Positions 22,691-34,345 of a stretch of 64,000 nt of DNA are shown here, one piece after another. The DNA comes from Gambelia wislizenii. Taxonomy: Eukaryota; Chordata; Lepidosauria; Squamata; Crotaphytidae. The notes beneath the pieces are model-generated. The model did no database searches, was not told the origin of the DNA, and saw nothing but the letters and a program-made list of their open reading frames with translations. Each line of letters begins with the position of its first letter. Positions within the stretch are counted from its first letter, which is position 1. Location of the stretch: NCBI GenBank assembly GCA_030847615.1, contig JAUMIR010000001.1, positions 265,483,187-265,547,186 on the forward strand, read 5' to 3'. Position numbers and translations under genes: made by a program.

Positions 22691-22859
22691 CATGGCTGTT
22701 TCTTGAATTTCATGAAAACAGCTTTATTTTACAATGAAAGATTCATACTCTCCTTTGGTTTTGAATATCACATCCAAGTTGATCCCAGATTGCATTTTCT
22801 CTGTAACTGTGACAATGAACTTTTGACTGTCAGTTGGCACTGAATTTATTATACAGTAA

Positions 22860-23250
22860 AGTACTGAAAATAATCTTTATTCTATAAAATATCTACAATA
22901 TATAAGCAAATAATATATCTACAATGAAGCAATATACAAAACAAGTAGAGAAAAAGTATTAAAATGAACTAGAGCAATGTTGCAAGCAAATATATAAAAC
23001 AGCAAAACATACCAAACAGTAAAAGGTCACACAGAAACAAAGACAAACACAGTACAATGCATATGAGGAGGTAAGAGATTAAGCTCACAATAGTAAGAGC
23101 TAATCTTATAGTGGCTCCACAGCTAATTTGAGTAACAGGGACAGCTGAAGGCCTTCATTCTCAGTGAGTACTCAGTAACTCACCATTAAACCTATAATGA
23201 CTGAAGTTGTAGATCTTGTCCTAATTCCAACAGCTATAAGATAGCAGTGA
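22860..23250. other. AT-rich unclassified block in intron 5
   Basis: The block starts with AAATAATCTTTATTCTATAA and is rich in A on the plus strand, like the reverse of a retrocopy or LINE 3' end. No coding similarity is recognised. Confidence 0.3.
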
Positions 23251-23377
23251 AGTCTGAGCTCTTTGGGTTTGGGTTTGTAGCAAACTGTTTGTGTAACTTT
23301 ATGTATAAACACACAAAGTGCTCATCTACCTCTCTGTTCTTTTCTCTCCCCCCCCCATCCCTCTCCCCACACTTCAG

Positions 23378-23492
23378 TTAAGTACCTTCTGGATTTTAAT
23401 GAGTGGCTGCTGGTTCTCTTCTCTCTATTGTTTTTACACTTGGAAAGAGGACTTGAAATGGCTCTGGCACAATTCTTCACACTACATACTGA
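23378..23492 (+). CDS. NEMP2: NEMP2 coding exon 6 (third membrane segment)
   Basis: The exon encodes residues 220-257 and the first base of 258. It follows CCCCACACTTCAG and reads LSTFWILMSGCWFSSLYCFY then TWKEDLKWLWHNSSHYIL. The first part is a membrane helix; the second is the short linker before the next helix, with the aromatic pattern shared by NEMP proteins. The donor is GA before GTAAGAATATG. Exon 7 joins as HYIL-R-YILIVG. The next intron contains the large DIRS element, starting about 80 bases downstream. Confidence 0.87.
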
Positions 23493-23797
23493 GTAAGAAT
23501 ATGAATAAGAATATATTGGACCCTTCTCTCAAATAGTGTATAAATCTAAAAGTAGATATTATAATTATAATAAATTTCCCAGTGGAGAGACCTCAGAGTA
23601 TCCTCAAGATCTCTGGGTTAGCTCCACCCACTCATTCCTGGTAGGCAGGTAACAAAAAAACCTTTGTGTAGGCCCCTTCCTCTGAGGTCATCCAGGGGGA
23701 GTACCCACCTCTGGCCAGTTGTTTCCTGCCTACCACTCCTGGAGGTTGCTTTGTTTCTGAGCTCCTAGTTTGGCCACATGTTTGGAACAAAGGCTGA

Positions 23798-26137
23798 GTG
23801 GCCATTATGGAGAGTTCTAAGGAAACTAAGAAGAGGGCAAAGGGATCTAAGAAGGGGGACAAGACCCACGTATTGCCCCAAGATCCCATGTTGAAGAAGG
23901 AGGACAAGCCCCTCTTTTTGACCAACAATTCTTCCCTGACTCTTCCTCCTTTGGAGCTGGGAGAGATTCAGGAAGCAGCCACTGAGGTCACTCTCCTACA
24001 AGAGGAGGTAGAGACCATTGTAGAGTTGGGGGAGACATCCGACGAGATTGCGGCTGAACCCGGCTTCCCAGTGGTCCCAGATGCGGGCAGAGAGGAGGTC
24101 GTGAGTACTATGGGGCCCCCAAGGACTGCACCACAGAATAAGGACCCTGCACCAGGCTTGGCTGCGTGGGTAAAGGACTTGGTGGCCACGGAGGCTTTGG
24201 GGGTTTTGGCTGATGGCCTTGCCCAGCCAGCCCTGTTGGGATTAACCAGTTTGTGGCAGGGGGTGGCCATCCAGCCTTGGGATCTGAGCCTTCCACCACC
24301 ACCCCAGCCCTACCAATCCTCCGTGCTGCCACAAATCGCCCCGGGGGGGCCTTGCAGCCCTTGCCCAAGTGGCTTCTCATCCAGCGGCGCCATTCCAGGC
24401 TGCTATGCCGCTTCAGGGGGTTGACCACACTTACTGTCGGTTGATACAGCAGCTGCAGCCCTCCACCCACCCCAGCCAGCATCAGCCCGGCCAGCTGAAT
24501 CTTGCCGGCCTTCCCCTCCCTCCGGCCATGTTACCGCAGCAGCAGACAACTGGGGTCACTCCTTCACCCCCAGCGCCAGGCCTTTCCTCCCAGGGGGTCC
24601 CCTTACTGCCCCCAATCCAACCTCCCTCTCACCATTTGACCAGCGAGAGGCCACAGAAGAAGCAGACGAACAAGCAGACAAACAGCAAGGCAAAACAAAA
24701 GACGTGCACTCTCTCCCCTGTTAAAGCGGCATCTAGAGGGAATCGGGGAGACAAGGCAGCATCAAAAACCCAGCCTGGACAGGAAGGGAGCGGGAATGAT
24801 AGAGCAGGCCTGGGACTTCTGGCTTTTTGCGGGTTGCTACCTCCACTGCAAAGGATGGAGCCAGGCCTGGTGGGGGGAGATGATGAAGAGGAGTTGGATG
24901 ATGATGATGATGATGATGATTGCTGGGCTTCAGGATCAGGTGGAGGCTACCCTTCCCCCCCTCCAAGTGTCAAAGACTGGAGAAATGGAAAGAGGCAGCT
25001 GATCCTCATTCTTCGGCTGAGGAGGGGGAAGTGTCAAAGGAGGAGGATTCCACAGAGGGATCCGATCTACCAGTAGATCAGGACGCTGAATTTTCTGCTG
25101 AGGAGGCAGTGGATCCCGAGACCACCCACTCATCTGCAAGGTTTTTCAAGTTAGAGGATCTTCCCACTCTATTTAGAAAGACTGACAAGACTCTAGGCCT
25201 CAGTCTGAGTCAGTCTCAAGAACCACAATTGGACCCTGATCTCCCTGAGATGTCAACTGACTTCTTTCCATTGTCCATGCCTCCATCCATGGAGATGCCT
25301 GTGCCAGCCAATTTAATGCAGGTTCTGAGAGATGAGTGGGGAGTGCCAGCTGCAAGTGGGTCACAGCCCTCTTTCGCCAAGAAGTTGTAATCCTTGCCCA
25401 AGAAGGTCATGTCTAAGGTTTAGGTTCCTCTTATTGATGCTCCTGTTTCTGCATTGGTTTCATCCACTGTGTTTTGTCGTGGTGGTGAGGACACACTTAA
25501 GGTTCCTGAGGACAGACGCAAGGATGTTGCCCTTAAGAGGACACACGAGGCATTATCTTTAGCCATAAGAGCTTCCATCACTGCCACGATGGTCACAAGG
25601 GTTTCATTACAATGGTCCAGGAATCTACTGAAGGAGGTCCCAAAGTCCAAGCTCAAGGTGCGTCAGGGACTTAATAAGATCTCCCGCCCTTTGGCCTTTC
25701 TTGCTGACAGCTTACTTGATGCAGTCCAGTTTTCTGCCAGGGCTCAAGGCACAGCGGTGGCAGCCAGACGTTTGTTATGTCTTAAAAGCTGGCATGCAGA
25801 TTTCAAGTCCAAGCAAAACCTAGTTTTTTCTCCCTTCTTGGGAGAGAAAGTATTTGGAGAGTCTCTAGAACCTGTTCTGGTGGAAGACAAAGACAAGAAA
25901 AAAGCCCTGATTTCATCTAAGAAACGGGACGACAGGAAGATGCCTCACCACTACCGCCCTTTTTGTTCCTTCAGATCACAGTCTGGGAGTACATCTTCCT
26001 CTGGTTTCGACAGAGAGGGTAGGGGTTTCAAACAACGTTGGGGAGACAAGTCAGAGCACAGGGGGCAATCTGGAGCTGCGGGTAGACCTTTCCATTCCTC
26101 CGGTTCAAAGCCCAACGCCAAGAACCAGCAAGCATAA
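23798..26137 (+). pseudogene. DIRS gag-like frame, broken into pieces
   Basis: A first frame at 23798-24424 starts MESSKETKKRAKGSKKGDK. Further pieces follow in other frames: a proline/glutamine-rich part near 24430-24700, an acidic part around 24880-25390 with a run of aspartates encoded by a (GAT)n tract at 24898-24920, and a basic C-terminal part at 25454-26137 with SRPLAFLADSLLDAVQFSAR. Gag proteins of DIRS elements are poorly conserved, so the assignment rests on position before the reverse transcriptase. At least two frameshifts and a stop near 25390 are present. Confidence 0.7.
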
Positions 26138-26159
26138 CTTGAGGGTACCGGTCGGGAGC

Positions 26160-28017
26160 AGGCTGCAGGACTTTGTCTCGGCCTGGGAGAACTCAACCAC
26201 AGACAAATGGGTCCTTCAGACACTACGCCAAGGTTACCGCATAGAGTTCTCCTGCCTGCTCCCGCACTGCTTCATCCCTACTCCATGACCCAGAGACCCA
26301 ACGAAACATTGACTAATGCTAGATGCTATTTCCAACTTGATAGATTTAGGAGCAATAGAGGAGGTCCTGAGTGCCCAGTGGGCCCAAGGCTGTTACTCCA
26401 ATATTTTCTTGGTACCCAAGAAGAATGGCAGCTGGCATGCCATCCTCAATTTAAAAGGCCTCAACCACTTCATTCAACTGTGCAAGTTTCGGATGGAGAC
26501 ATTAAAGTACATTCTGGAAGCCCTCAGACTGGGGGATTTTCTCTCCTCCTTGGATCTACGGGATGCGTATCTCAGCGTTCTGGTTCTACCACAACACCGT
26601 CGGTTCCTCTGCTTTGCCTACCACAGGAGACACTATCAGTACAAGGCCCTACCCTTCGGCCTCTCTTTGGGCCCAAGGGTGTTCACGAAGATCACGGTAG
26701 CCTTGGTGGCTCACTGGAGAAAGTTGGGTCTGCATGTTTACCCCTGTCTAGACGACTTGCTGATTCATTCACCGTCTGAGATATAGGCGATGAAGGATGT
26801 CCAGCGGGTTCTTGGCTCGCTTCTGGAACATGGGTTTCTGGTGAACCGGGAAAAGAGTTCATTGACACCGACCAGAAGAATCCAACATCTGGTTGCAATA
26901 CTGGATACTCAGACAGGTCAGATTTCATTACCTCAAGAGAGGATTCAGGCTTTACGTCGCTCCGTTGTCTGTGTCTTGATATCACGCAAGGTGGACATCA
27001 TGTGGCTCGCCCAGTTACAGGGATTGATGATAGCAGCCATAGAGTGTCTCCCTTGGGCCAGGTTCCATGCAAGGCCCCTTCAGTGGCTCCTGCTTCCCTT
27101 TCAACTGGACACAGCAGTCAAGCGTTGCAAAAAGGTACTAATTCCTCAGGAGGTGAGGGAGTCACTTCCATGGTGGATGTCTGTAGCGGTTCTAATGGGC
27201 CAATGAATTTGGTACCCTCAGAGGGTTCAAGTTACAACGGACGCAAGTCTCCAAGGTTGGGGAGCTCACTGCGGGGACCATTTGGCTCAGGGCCGATGGA
27301 CACAGGAGGAGACGCATCACAGCATCAATTGGCTGGAATTTCAGGCGGTCCATCTGGCCCTTCTGGCCTTTCTGCCACATGTGCGGGGCAAGGCTGTCCT
27401 TGTGCGGACCGACAACACCACAACAAAGGCCCGCATAAATCGAGAGGGGGGAAACGAGGTCCAGGTCTCTCATGGAGGAAGCGACTCTTCTTTTGGAGTG
27501 GGCAGAGACAAATCTGCTGTCCCTAGAGGTGGAACATCTGCAGGGCTCACTCAATTCCAAGGCAGATTGGCTCAGCAGAACAGACATTGACCAGGGAGAG
27601 TGGAGTTTGCATCTGGAGGTGTTCAAACAGGTCACCCAGTCATTGGGGCGTCCGATGCTGGATCTTTTTGCTTCCCCAGTGAATGCCAAGCTGCCCCGAT
27701 TCTTTTCGAGGTATCTGAGTGAGGGCATCAAGGGGATGGATGCTCTGACTCATCCATGGCCCCCCGAGCTTCTTTATGCCTTCCTTCCCATTCCACTGAT
27801 AGCAAGGGTATTAAGTCGAACATGGATGGAGGAAGCGGAGAACATTCTGATTGCTCCAGCCTGGCCCCGGAGGGCTTGGTTCTGTGAGATTCTGTTGATG
27901 GCGTTAGCGTTGATGCCTCTTCCGACTCAGATGGATCTGCTGTCACAGAGGCAGGTTCATCACCCAGATCCCAATTGGCTTCAACTTCACACCTGGAGAT
28001 TGAGAGGGAGATGTTGA
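26160..28017 (+). pseudogene. DIRS reverse transcriptase / RNase H, with stops and a frameshift
   Basis: One frame from 26160 opens with RLQDFVSAWENSTTDKWVLQ, the usual lead-in of DIRS polymerases, then FLVPKKNGSWHAILNLKGLN, SSLDLRDAYLSV, LPFGLSLGPRVFTK and the catalytic segment CLDDLLIH. RNase H follows with VTTDASLQGWG, INWLEFQAVHLAL and VRTDNTTTKA, then, after a frame change near 27460, NSKADWLSRTDID and the conserved DLFASPVNAKLPRFFSR domain. In-frame stops are at 26286, 26310, 26784 and 27204. The usual YLDD-like box reads CLDD here. Confidence 0.88.
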
Positions 28018-29000
28018 GAGCTAAGGGCTATCCCCCATTGGTGGTAGAGACTATTCTTGCCGCTATACGTGATTCCACGCAGAGGATTTATGAATATAAC
28101 TTCAGGGTTTTTTGTCAGTGGTACAGAAGAAAGAAGCTTAATGAGTTGGAGATATCAGTTCCTACGCTTTTAGTTTTTTTACAGGACAGAGTTGCACGGG
28201 GGCTTCACCCCAGCACCATCAAGAGACAGGTGGCTGCTATTGTCTCAATACTTCCACTTGACAAGGCTCCACAGATATTGACTCATCCAGATCTACAAAG
28301 GTTTCTCAAGGGGTTGTCTAATTCGGCTCCCCCTACGGTTCATAGATTTCCATCATGGAATCTACACATGGTTCTGAAGGTTTTGACAGTCCCCCTGTTT
28401 GAACCCCTCAGGCAGGTTTCCCTGAAACATATGTCATGGAAGATCCTATTCCTCGTGGCCATCACATCGGCACGTAGGGTATCTGAATTAGGGGCGTTGT
28501 CTGTATGAAAGGACCTCTGCCTCATCAGGCCAGATTCAGTGGTCCTTTGTACGTACCCGGACTTCAAACCAAAGGTGAACACTGTCTTCCACGTTTCACA
28601 GGATATTGTTCTTCCATCATTCTGGCCAGACCCTTCGAGAGAGTTGGAGAGGATTTGGCACACTCTGGATGTCCGTAGAGCGATACAGATTTACATGAAG
28701 AAGTCCAGCTCATTCAGACTATTGGATTCTATGTTTGTGTCGGTACACCCGAGATACTTGGGCCGCAAAGTCTCTTCCTCTACTTTGAGCAGGTGGATTC
28801 GTGCTTGTATTGCCACCTGTTATGAGTCCCTGAACATTCCGGTTCCGGAGGGTGTCCTAGCCCACTCTACCAGAAGTGCAGCAACCTCAGCAGCGTGGGA
28901 CAGGGATGCTTCCCTGGAGGAGATTTGCAGGGCGGCCACATGGAAGTCTTCATCCACGTTTCTCCATCATTATAGACTTGACATTATAGACTATAGCTGA
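27975..29000 (+). pseudogene. DIRS tyrosine recombinase, one stop codon
   Basis: The frame starts MASTSHLEIEREMLRAKGYP and overlaps the end of the polymerase frame, as is usual in DIRS elements. The N-terminal SAM-like part includes DSTQRIYEYNFRVFCQWY. The catalytic arginine lies in ITSARRVSELGAL, the H..R box in LAHSTRSAATSAAW, and the tyrosine in FLHHYRLD, so the R, H-R and Y residues are all present. A single TGA at 28506-28508, just after the first arginine box, is the only break. It would rejoin the element's circular DNA to the target. Confidence 0.88.
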
Positions 29001-29495
29001 AGCTGCATTTGGCAGGAGGGTTCTGCAGCAGATTGTCAAGCCCTAGTGGCTGGGTTTTTTCTCTATGCCAGCTCCCACCCTGGTTTTTTTGGTGGGCTTT
29101 GGTAGATCCCAGAAATCTTGAGGATACTCTGAGGTCTCTCCACTGGAAAAAGGAACGTTGGTCTTTCCTGTGATACGTCCTTTTCCAGGGGAGAGACAGA
29201 GAGTATCCCCCCCCCCAACCTGGGATGCTGGCACACAAACACAAATATATTTTTTGCTTATCGACTGTAATCTTTTTCTTTTTTCCTGTTTGCTATTTTT
29301 TGTTGGTGTTAATGTGTTTTTCCAGGAGCTCATATGGAGGCTTTTGTATCAACTGGCCAGAGGTGGGTCACTTCCACTGGATGACCTCAGAGGAAGGAGC
29401 CTACACAAATGTTTTTTTTGTTACCTGCCTACCAGGAGTGAGTGGGTGGAACTAACCCAGAGATCTTGAGGATACTCTTTGTCTCTCCCCTGGAA

Positions 29496-30640
29496 AAGGA
29501 CATATCACAGGTAAGACCAACATTCCTGTTTCTAAAATAAGTGGAATTTTACTCTAGATGTTCCAAGGCAGAGCTGTCTTTCGCTTTTGGAAAGTACCTC
29601 CTTTGGTTAAATAGGTAAGGTGATCAGCAGGAATTGTTGCTATAAGAAATGGACCTAGTACTTTGTGGATGCTCACTTTGGTTATTTTGCTTATTTTTAA
29701 TAATATGGTTAATTTGCTTATTTTGGAGCCAATTTGAATAGGATTGGGCATCATGAGTGAAGTCCTTTTTTAAAAAAAAATGTAGACTGAGATGCCACAT
29801 AGGGGATTTAGCTACAATGGCACAGCTACAATCTGTCTCCCTATCTGATCCCCACAAACCCACCTTAAAAATCAGACAGCTGCACCAACTAAAGGATTTC
29901 TGTTGTGCAGGCAATTGGGGTGTTGAAGGATAACACACCCAACAGGGTCATGTCACAACTGCTTATCTCACTACAGCTCACAGACACATCATCCTTCATT
30001 GTCCCCTTCACCAGCATCGCAGACCTCCTTCAATTGGTGCAGCTGCCTGGGCATTTAAGGTAAGTTTGGTGGCGTTTGCGATAATGGCGATGGTGCCATG
30101 ACCATGCATGTGAGTAGCAAAATTTACAAGGTCATAAGTATGGTTTTGGCCTAATGAGTTTCCACAATGCCCTTTTGAGTTTTTAAAATGTGTATCTGTG
30201 TTTATGTGTTAACATTACATTTAAAAATGCCATTGGAAATTGTGTTAATCTCCCCTCTAAGTCTTTTTATTCTGTAACACACGTCTGTGAAATATTTGCA
30301 GGTATTTCAAAATAGCTGGCTTTTCCAAATGACTTTAAAAAAAAAAACCAACAGGCCAAACTCCCCTTTAGATGTTTATCAAGTATGCCATAGTAGCAGC
30401 AAGAATGAACATTCAGTTAGTTAAAATGGCATTTGCCTAGTTTCTTGAAGCTGATACTCTTCACCACAGGTAACCAGGTGAGGGGGCATTTTTAATCCTG
30501 AAGTAAGCTAATGTATTGCTGGAAGGTGGGATAGATGTGCTAATCTGCAGCAAAATCAAGGAGTATTGTGACCCTTTTGGTATAAGCTTTTGTAGATTGT
30601 AGCAAGCTTTCTCTGAAAGCTTCTGCCAAAAAACCCCCAA
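29496..30640. other. Intron 6 stretch without recognised gene
   Basis: AT-rich sequence with a stretch of repeated TTAATAAT and TTTTGG words at 29640-29760, and a possible old retroelement piece around 29780-30060. Nothing can be named with confidence. Confidence 0.3.
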
Positions 30641-30846
30641 CATGTTAGTCTTGGCAGTGCTGCCAGTGGTAGCTGGTTGGTTCTATGTCAGATCAAGTTC
30701 AGGACCGTGGATAGCTCCTTTAAAGTTCAGATTAAATCCCAAAGTGGATTCACCAACCCACTTAGGTAGAAGCCATCAATTGCCATTTGGTGCCACAAGG
30801 ACCCTCGATCTTTAACATGACTTCATGTTTGTTTGCTTGTATCCAG

Positions 30847-31072
30847 GGTATATCCTGATAGTCGGATTGGTCAGTTTTGCTGTTTGTTACAAGCATGGAC
30901 CACTCAGCAGTGAGCAAAGTATGAATTTCTTGATGTGGACCCTGCAGCTCCTAGGCTTGATCTTGATCTATTTTGGCACTGCCATTCCGCAGATCGCATA
31001 TGTGGTAATTGCTGCCATGCTCTGTTCAAAAATGCTGCATTATCCTTTGAGAGTATTCTCCCACGTTGGCAG
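30847..31072 (+). CDS. NEMP2: NEMP2 coding exon 7 (fourth and later membrane segments)
   Basis: The exon completes codon 258 (R), encodes residues 259-332 and carries two bases. It reads YILIVGLVSFAVCYKHGPLS, the most conserved stretch of the NEMP family, then SEQSMNFLMWTLQLLGLILI and YFGTAIPQIAYVVIAAML, giving two or three further helices, and ends in a basic part (YPLRVFSHVG). The acceptor is TTGTATCCAG and the donor is CAG before GTTGGTG, a weaker but usable site. Phase fits exon 8. Confidence 0.92.
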
Positions 31073-31614
31073 GTTGGTGTGCTTTGACTGTTAAGCCATA
31101 GCATAACAACAACAACAATATAATGAAGTTACCCACTCCATTTCCCCTTCCCATTAGTTAGGTGAGAAAAGATTTTTGCTTATTTTGCAGCACAGCTACA
31201 CATTAGAGAAAAAACACAGTGTTGCCTCCAAAACCAGCATCCCTAAGTTGAGTCCTCCCCATCTGAAATACATAAAATAGCTTGGACAGATCTCATGGTC
31301 TCACCAATTTGTTTCCGCAAGCTATCTGCTATGGTGGACCATCTCCCCCCCCCCCAATATACCAGGGACCAGTAACATATTTGTGCCATATTATATTGGT
31401 AAGGTTTCCTGGAAGCTTGCCCACAGTCTGGCAGCCAGTGACTTGTGGATTGGCATCAGCCCACACACCACCACTGTGAGTAGCGCTGATTTGTTTGGTT
31501 TTTTGACAAACACTCTGAGTATCTTTCATTAGGCCTTCATTTTGTCAGCATCCCAGAAATCTAAGTACAATTGCTTTCAGAACTTAATGGAAAGAGAATG
31601 GCTGGCATTCTTTG

Positions 31615-31875
31615 TTGCAGTTATAGATTTGTAACCTAGAGTTACAGATCCATGACTGCTCAATATTCAGTATGACTACCTATCCACCGTGGTGGCAGTA
31701 TTGCCATGATAACAAAAGCCCCCCTCAACCTACCGTGACAGCCAGCAGCCACACTGAGCAATAGAGGTCTATTCAGCTGGGAGTTGGGGCATAGAAAGAT
31801 GAATTTTACAGCCTCCTCCTGCCAGCAAGCAAGGCTGTGACCATCAGGAGCGGTTATTTACCCCATCTCAAAACA
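31615..31875. mobile_element. Unrecognised inverted-repeat family, copy A
   Basis: Starts near TTGCAGTTATAGATTTGTAA, with ACCTAGAGTTACAGATCCAT. The reverse of this end is found at the far end of copy C (38790-38867, ending GAATCTGTAACTGCAAG). The interior GCCAGCAGCCACACTGAGCA and CAGCAAGCAAGGCTGTGACC are shared with copies B and C. No coding sequence is visible. Confidence 0.55.
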
Positions 31876-32023
31876 ATGTGCCTTTGTTTATGTCATCAGC
31901 TGCTCCAGCAATACCTGGGTTCGAAACCTACCCTGAAGCTCACAGGGTTCAAAAATAATTAAAAATGGAAGAGGGGGCAATTATCCTACCCTTTATGTTA
32001 AAAAAAAGAGAGAGAATTCAACC

Positions 32024-32255
32024 TTGGGATGCTTCATTGGTAGCAGATTTGAGGAAAGATATGAGGAAAGACTTAGGGAGCTGGGTGTGTTTAGCCTGGA
32101 AAAAAGACATTTAAGGGGCAATTTGATAGCCCTGTTTAAGTATTTGAAGGGGTGTCACATTTTTGATGGAGCAAGCTTGTTTTCTGCTGCTCCAGAGACT
32201 GGAGCACAGAGCAGTGGGTTCAGGCTCCAGGAACAGAGATTCCACCTGTAAACCA
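32024..32255 (+). pseudogene. CR1 LINE, C-terminal fragment
   Basis: Translation gives RYEERLRELGVFSLEKRHLR then GNLIALFKYLKGCH and DGASLFSAAPETGAQ, the well-known end of CR1-type LINE protein. Only this end remains, as is typical for 5'-truncated CR1 copies. It lies in sense orientation in NEMP2 intron 7. Confidence 0.8.
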
Positions 32256-32449
32256 GTGATAGTATGAGTGGTTAAAAGCTGTAAGATAGTTTTAGAGCAT
32301 TTTTCAAAAGATGGGGGCAGTAGCACCAGGAAGTATAGTCCAGAGATGTAGCAACATGCTATATGTATGTCTCTGAATGCAAGATTCCAGCTGTTTTTGT
32401 TTGTTTGTTTGTTTGTTTTTTAGCTTTTCTTGGCATAGATCTCACCCCC

Positions 32450-33740
32450 TCCCTGCACTGTAACTGCTCCATATTTGGTAAGACTGTGTCAAGTGGCTCC
32501 TCATTCACTTTACCAACCAGGAGATGCAATCGGGTGAAGAGGGTTTGTTCAGCTGCTGATCAGGACTGGAGGAGGAGATGTTTCTCAGCAGATATGGTGC
32601 TGAACATCCTGTAGTTTGGATTATGCTCCTCCCACTCGCTCCAGATAGGCAGGAAAAAGAAAAACCTTCCAGAGTCCCCATGTGGGTGGAGCTAACCATA
32701 AAAGGCCAGTCTTTTTCCTGCCTACCGCTCCAATAAGATGCCTTATTAGTTTCCTCTCAATTCTATTTTACGGATAGGAAGGCATCGATCTCCACTCTTG
32801 GCAGGCAGATCAGGTTCTGCATTATGACCTGCTATGACCCTTGGAAGTGCCGCCAGCAGAAACGCAGTTGCCACTCCACAAGTAGCGCAGCCATACCAGC
32901 AGCTCTACTATCAGTGCCCCTTTAGCAAAGACCTATAGGGCAGCCATGGGAAAGCCACCCTCCATAATTAGGAGGCCTTACAAACTTGACAGCTTGACAT
33001 AGCTGAAGCTGTATTTAACAGGAGGTCTGGCAGCAAATGGTCAAAAACTAGGTCATTGGGACCCAGCAGCAATCCCAAACTACAGGATGTTTCACCCCTT
33101 ATCTGCTGTGAAAAGGAAAATTGGTTCTAACCTGTGATACGTTTGTTTCGATGCTGACCCACCCTACAGGGTTCTGGCGTGAGATGGACTAGAATGTACA
33201 TAGTTCTGTCCTACAGGGAGCAAGTTAGATGTCTTGCTAGTTGCCTCTATCTCTGGCTAGTTCTGTATGTTCTGCAATGTTAATAAATTGTTTATATTTT
33301 CTGGAGCATTTATCTCTTTGGCTGTGTTATCAACTGGCCTAGGGTTAGCTCCACCCACATGAGGACTCTGGAAGGTCTTTCTTTTTCCTGCCTATCTGGA
33401 GCGGCTGGGAGGAGCATAAACCAAACTGCAGGATATTCATGATGTAGAAACCAGATATTCATCTGCTGGAAGTGAACGTATCACAGGTAAGAACCAACCT
33501 TCCTGTTCCAGCCCCCTCCCAACAGCAAGCAAGGCTATGACAATCAGAAGCAGGATCCCTGTTGCAGTTCCTCATCACAGCCTCACTTGTTGGTGGAAGA
33601 GGGCTGGAAGTGTCATCTTCCTTGTGCTCCGATCAGAATCTGAACAGACCTACTTTACCTGATGGTGGCTGATGGCTGTTACGGTGGACTTGGGGTGTCA
33701 GAAGACATAACTTATCTTGTAGTTACCCATATGTAACTAA
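32450..33740. mobile_element. Unrecognised inverted-repeat family, copy B, split by a DIRS relative
   Basis: The left part (to about 32566) includes CAGCTGCTGATCAGGACTGG; the right part (from about 33505) includes CCAGCCCCCTCCCAACAGCA and AGCAAGGCTATGACAATCAG. In copy C (38500-38870) these words are almost adjacent (CTGCTGATCAGGACACAAGG, then CAGCCCCCTCCAAACAGTGA), so the DIRS-like block between them was inserted later. Confidence 0.55.
32567..33490 (+). mobile_element. Internally deleted DIRS-related element
   Basis: The two ends are inverted: CTGTAGTTTGGATTATGCTC and CTCCAGATAGGCAGGAAAAA at the left match the reverse of TTTTCCTGCCTATCTGGAGC and GAGCATAAACCAAACTGCAG at the right. Inside, GGAGGCCTTACAAACTTGAC with GACATAGCTGAAGCTG resembles the end of the recombinase frame and leader of the large DIRS copy, and CTGTGATACGTTTGTTTCGA resembles its internal complementary region. 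At about 0.9 kb it lacks a polymerase. Confidence 0.65.
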
Positions 33741-33865
33741 GTAGCTGATGTAGAATATCAGCAAGCGTTACCATCAGTTGCGGAACATCTTTTTTTCTAT
33801 TTTCAATTCATTATACACATGCAAAATGCCTCTCTTTCTTTCTGTCTGTCTGTCTTCCTTTCTAG

Positions 33866-34042
33866 AAAAGCAACTCAGTTTTTCAGATCAGAAAAGTTAG
33901 AGGTTCGCTATCTGACTGAAGAAGAATATCACGAGCAAGGGGAAATGGAGACCATCAAAGCCTTGGAAGAACTGCGTTGGTTCTGCAGGAGGCCCGAATT
34001 CCCCTCATGGGTTGCAGTGGTCAAACTGCAGCACCCACAAAA
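33866..34042 (+). CDS. NEMP2: NEMP2 coding exon 8 (C-terminal tail)
   Basis: The exon completes codon 333 (R), encodes residues 334-391 and carries two bases. It reads KATQFFRSEKLEVRYLTEEE then YHEQGEMETIKALEELRWFC and a basic/aromatic end with SWVAVVKLQHPQ. The YLTEEEY.EQGE..T.KALEELR.FC string is the hallmark of the NEMP nucleoplasmic tail. The acceptor is a long pyrimidine tract ending TTTCTAG; the donor is AA before GTAAGGA. Confidence 0.93.
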
Positions 34043-34229
34043 GTAAGGACCCATTTTCTTTTCCTTTTTGACATCTCAGCACTACATTCAGTTATTTAAA
34101 TGCATAAATATGTAGCATCCTGAAGGGAAAGGGTCACTTTTGTCTAAACAAGTCTGTGTAAGAAAAACATAACTTTGGCTTAGACAGAATCTTTGTCACT
34201 TAAGAAACAATGGTTGTCCCCAGATTAAA

Positions 34230-34345
34230 TCCCGAATCCACAAAAAAGAGATATCTTTATTGGCCAATCAAAATGCAAAACACATGATGCAAGCTTTCAA
34301 ACCTCTGCTGGCTTCTTCGTCAGGCAAAAGATATTAAAAAATAAA
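34230..34345 (-). repeat. Penelope-like terminal fragment
   Basis: The reverse strand reads CTGACGAAGAAGCCAGCAGA then GGTTTGAAAGCTTGCATC, the 'GAAGAAG...GAAA' sequence typical at Penelope-like element ends. Confidence 0.5.

Larger units (their letters stand above)
23575..29495 (+). mobile_element. DIRS-type tyrosine-recombinase retrotransposon, nearly complete
   Basis: The element has inverted terminal repeats of about 150 bp (23575-23727 against 29350-29495; compare GATCTCTGGGTTAGCTCCAC with its reverse at the far end) and an internal complementary region at about 29104-29215 that matches both outer ends. Between them lie a gag-like frame, reverse transcriptase/RNase H, and a tyrosine recombinase in DIRS order. 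DIRS elements copy through a circular intermediate joined by the recombinase and leave no target duplication; none is seen. It is in sense orientation in NEMP2 intron 6. Several stops make it inactive as it stands. Confidence 0.9.
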
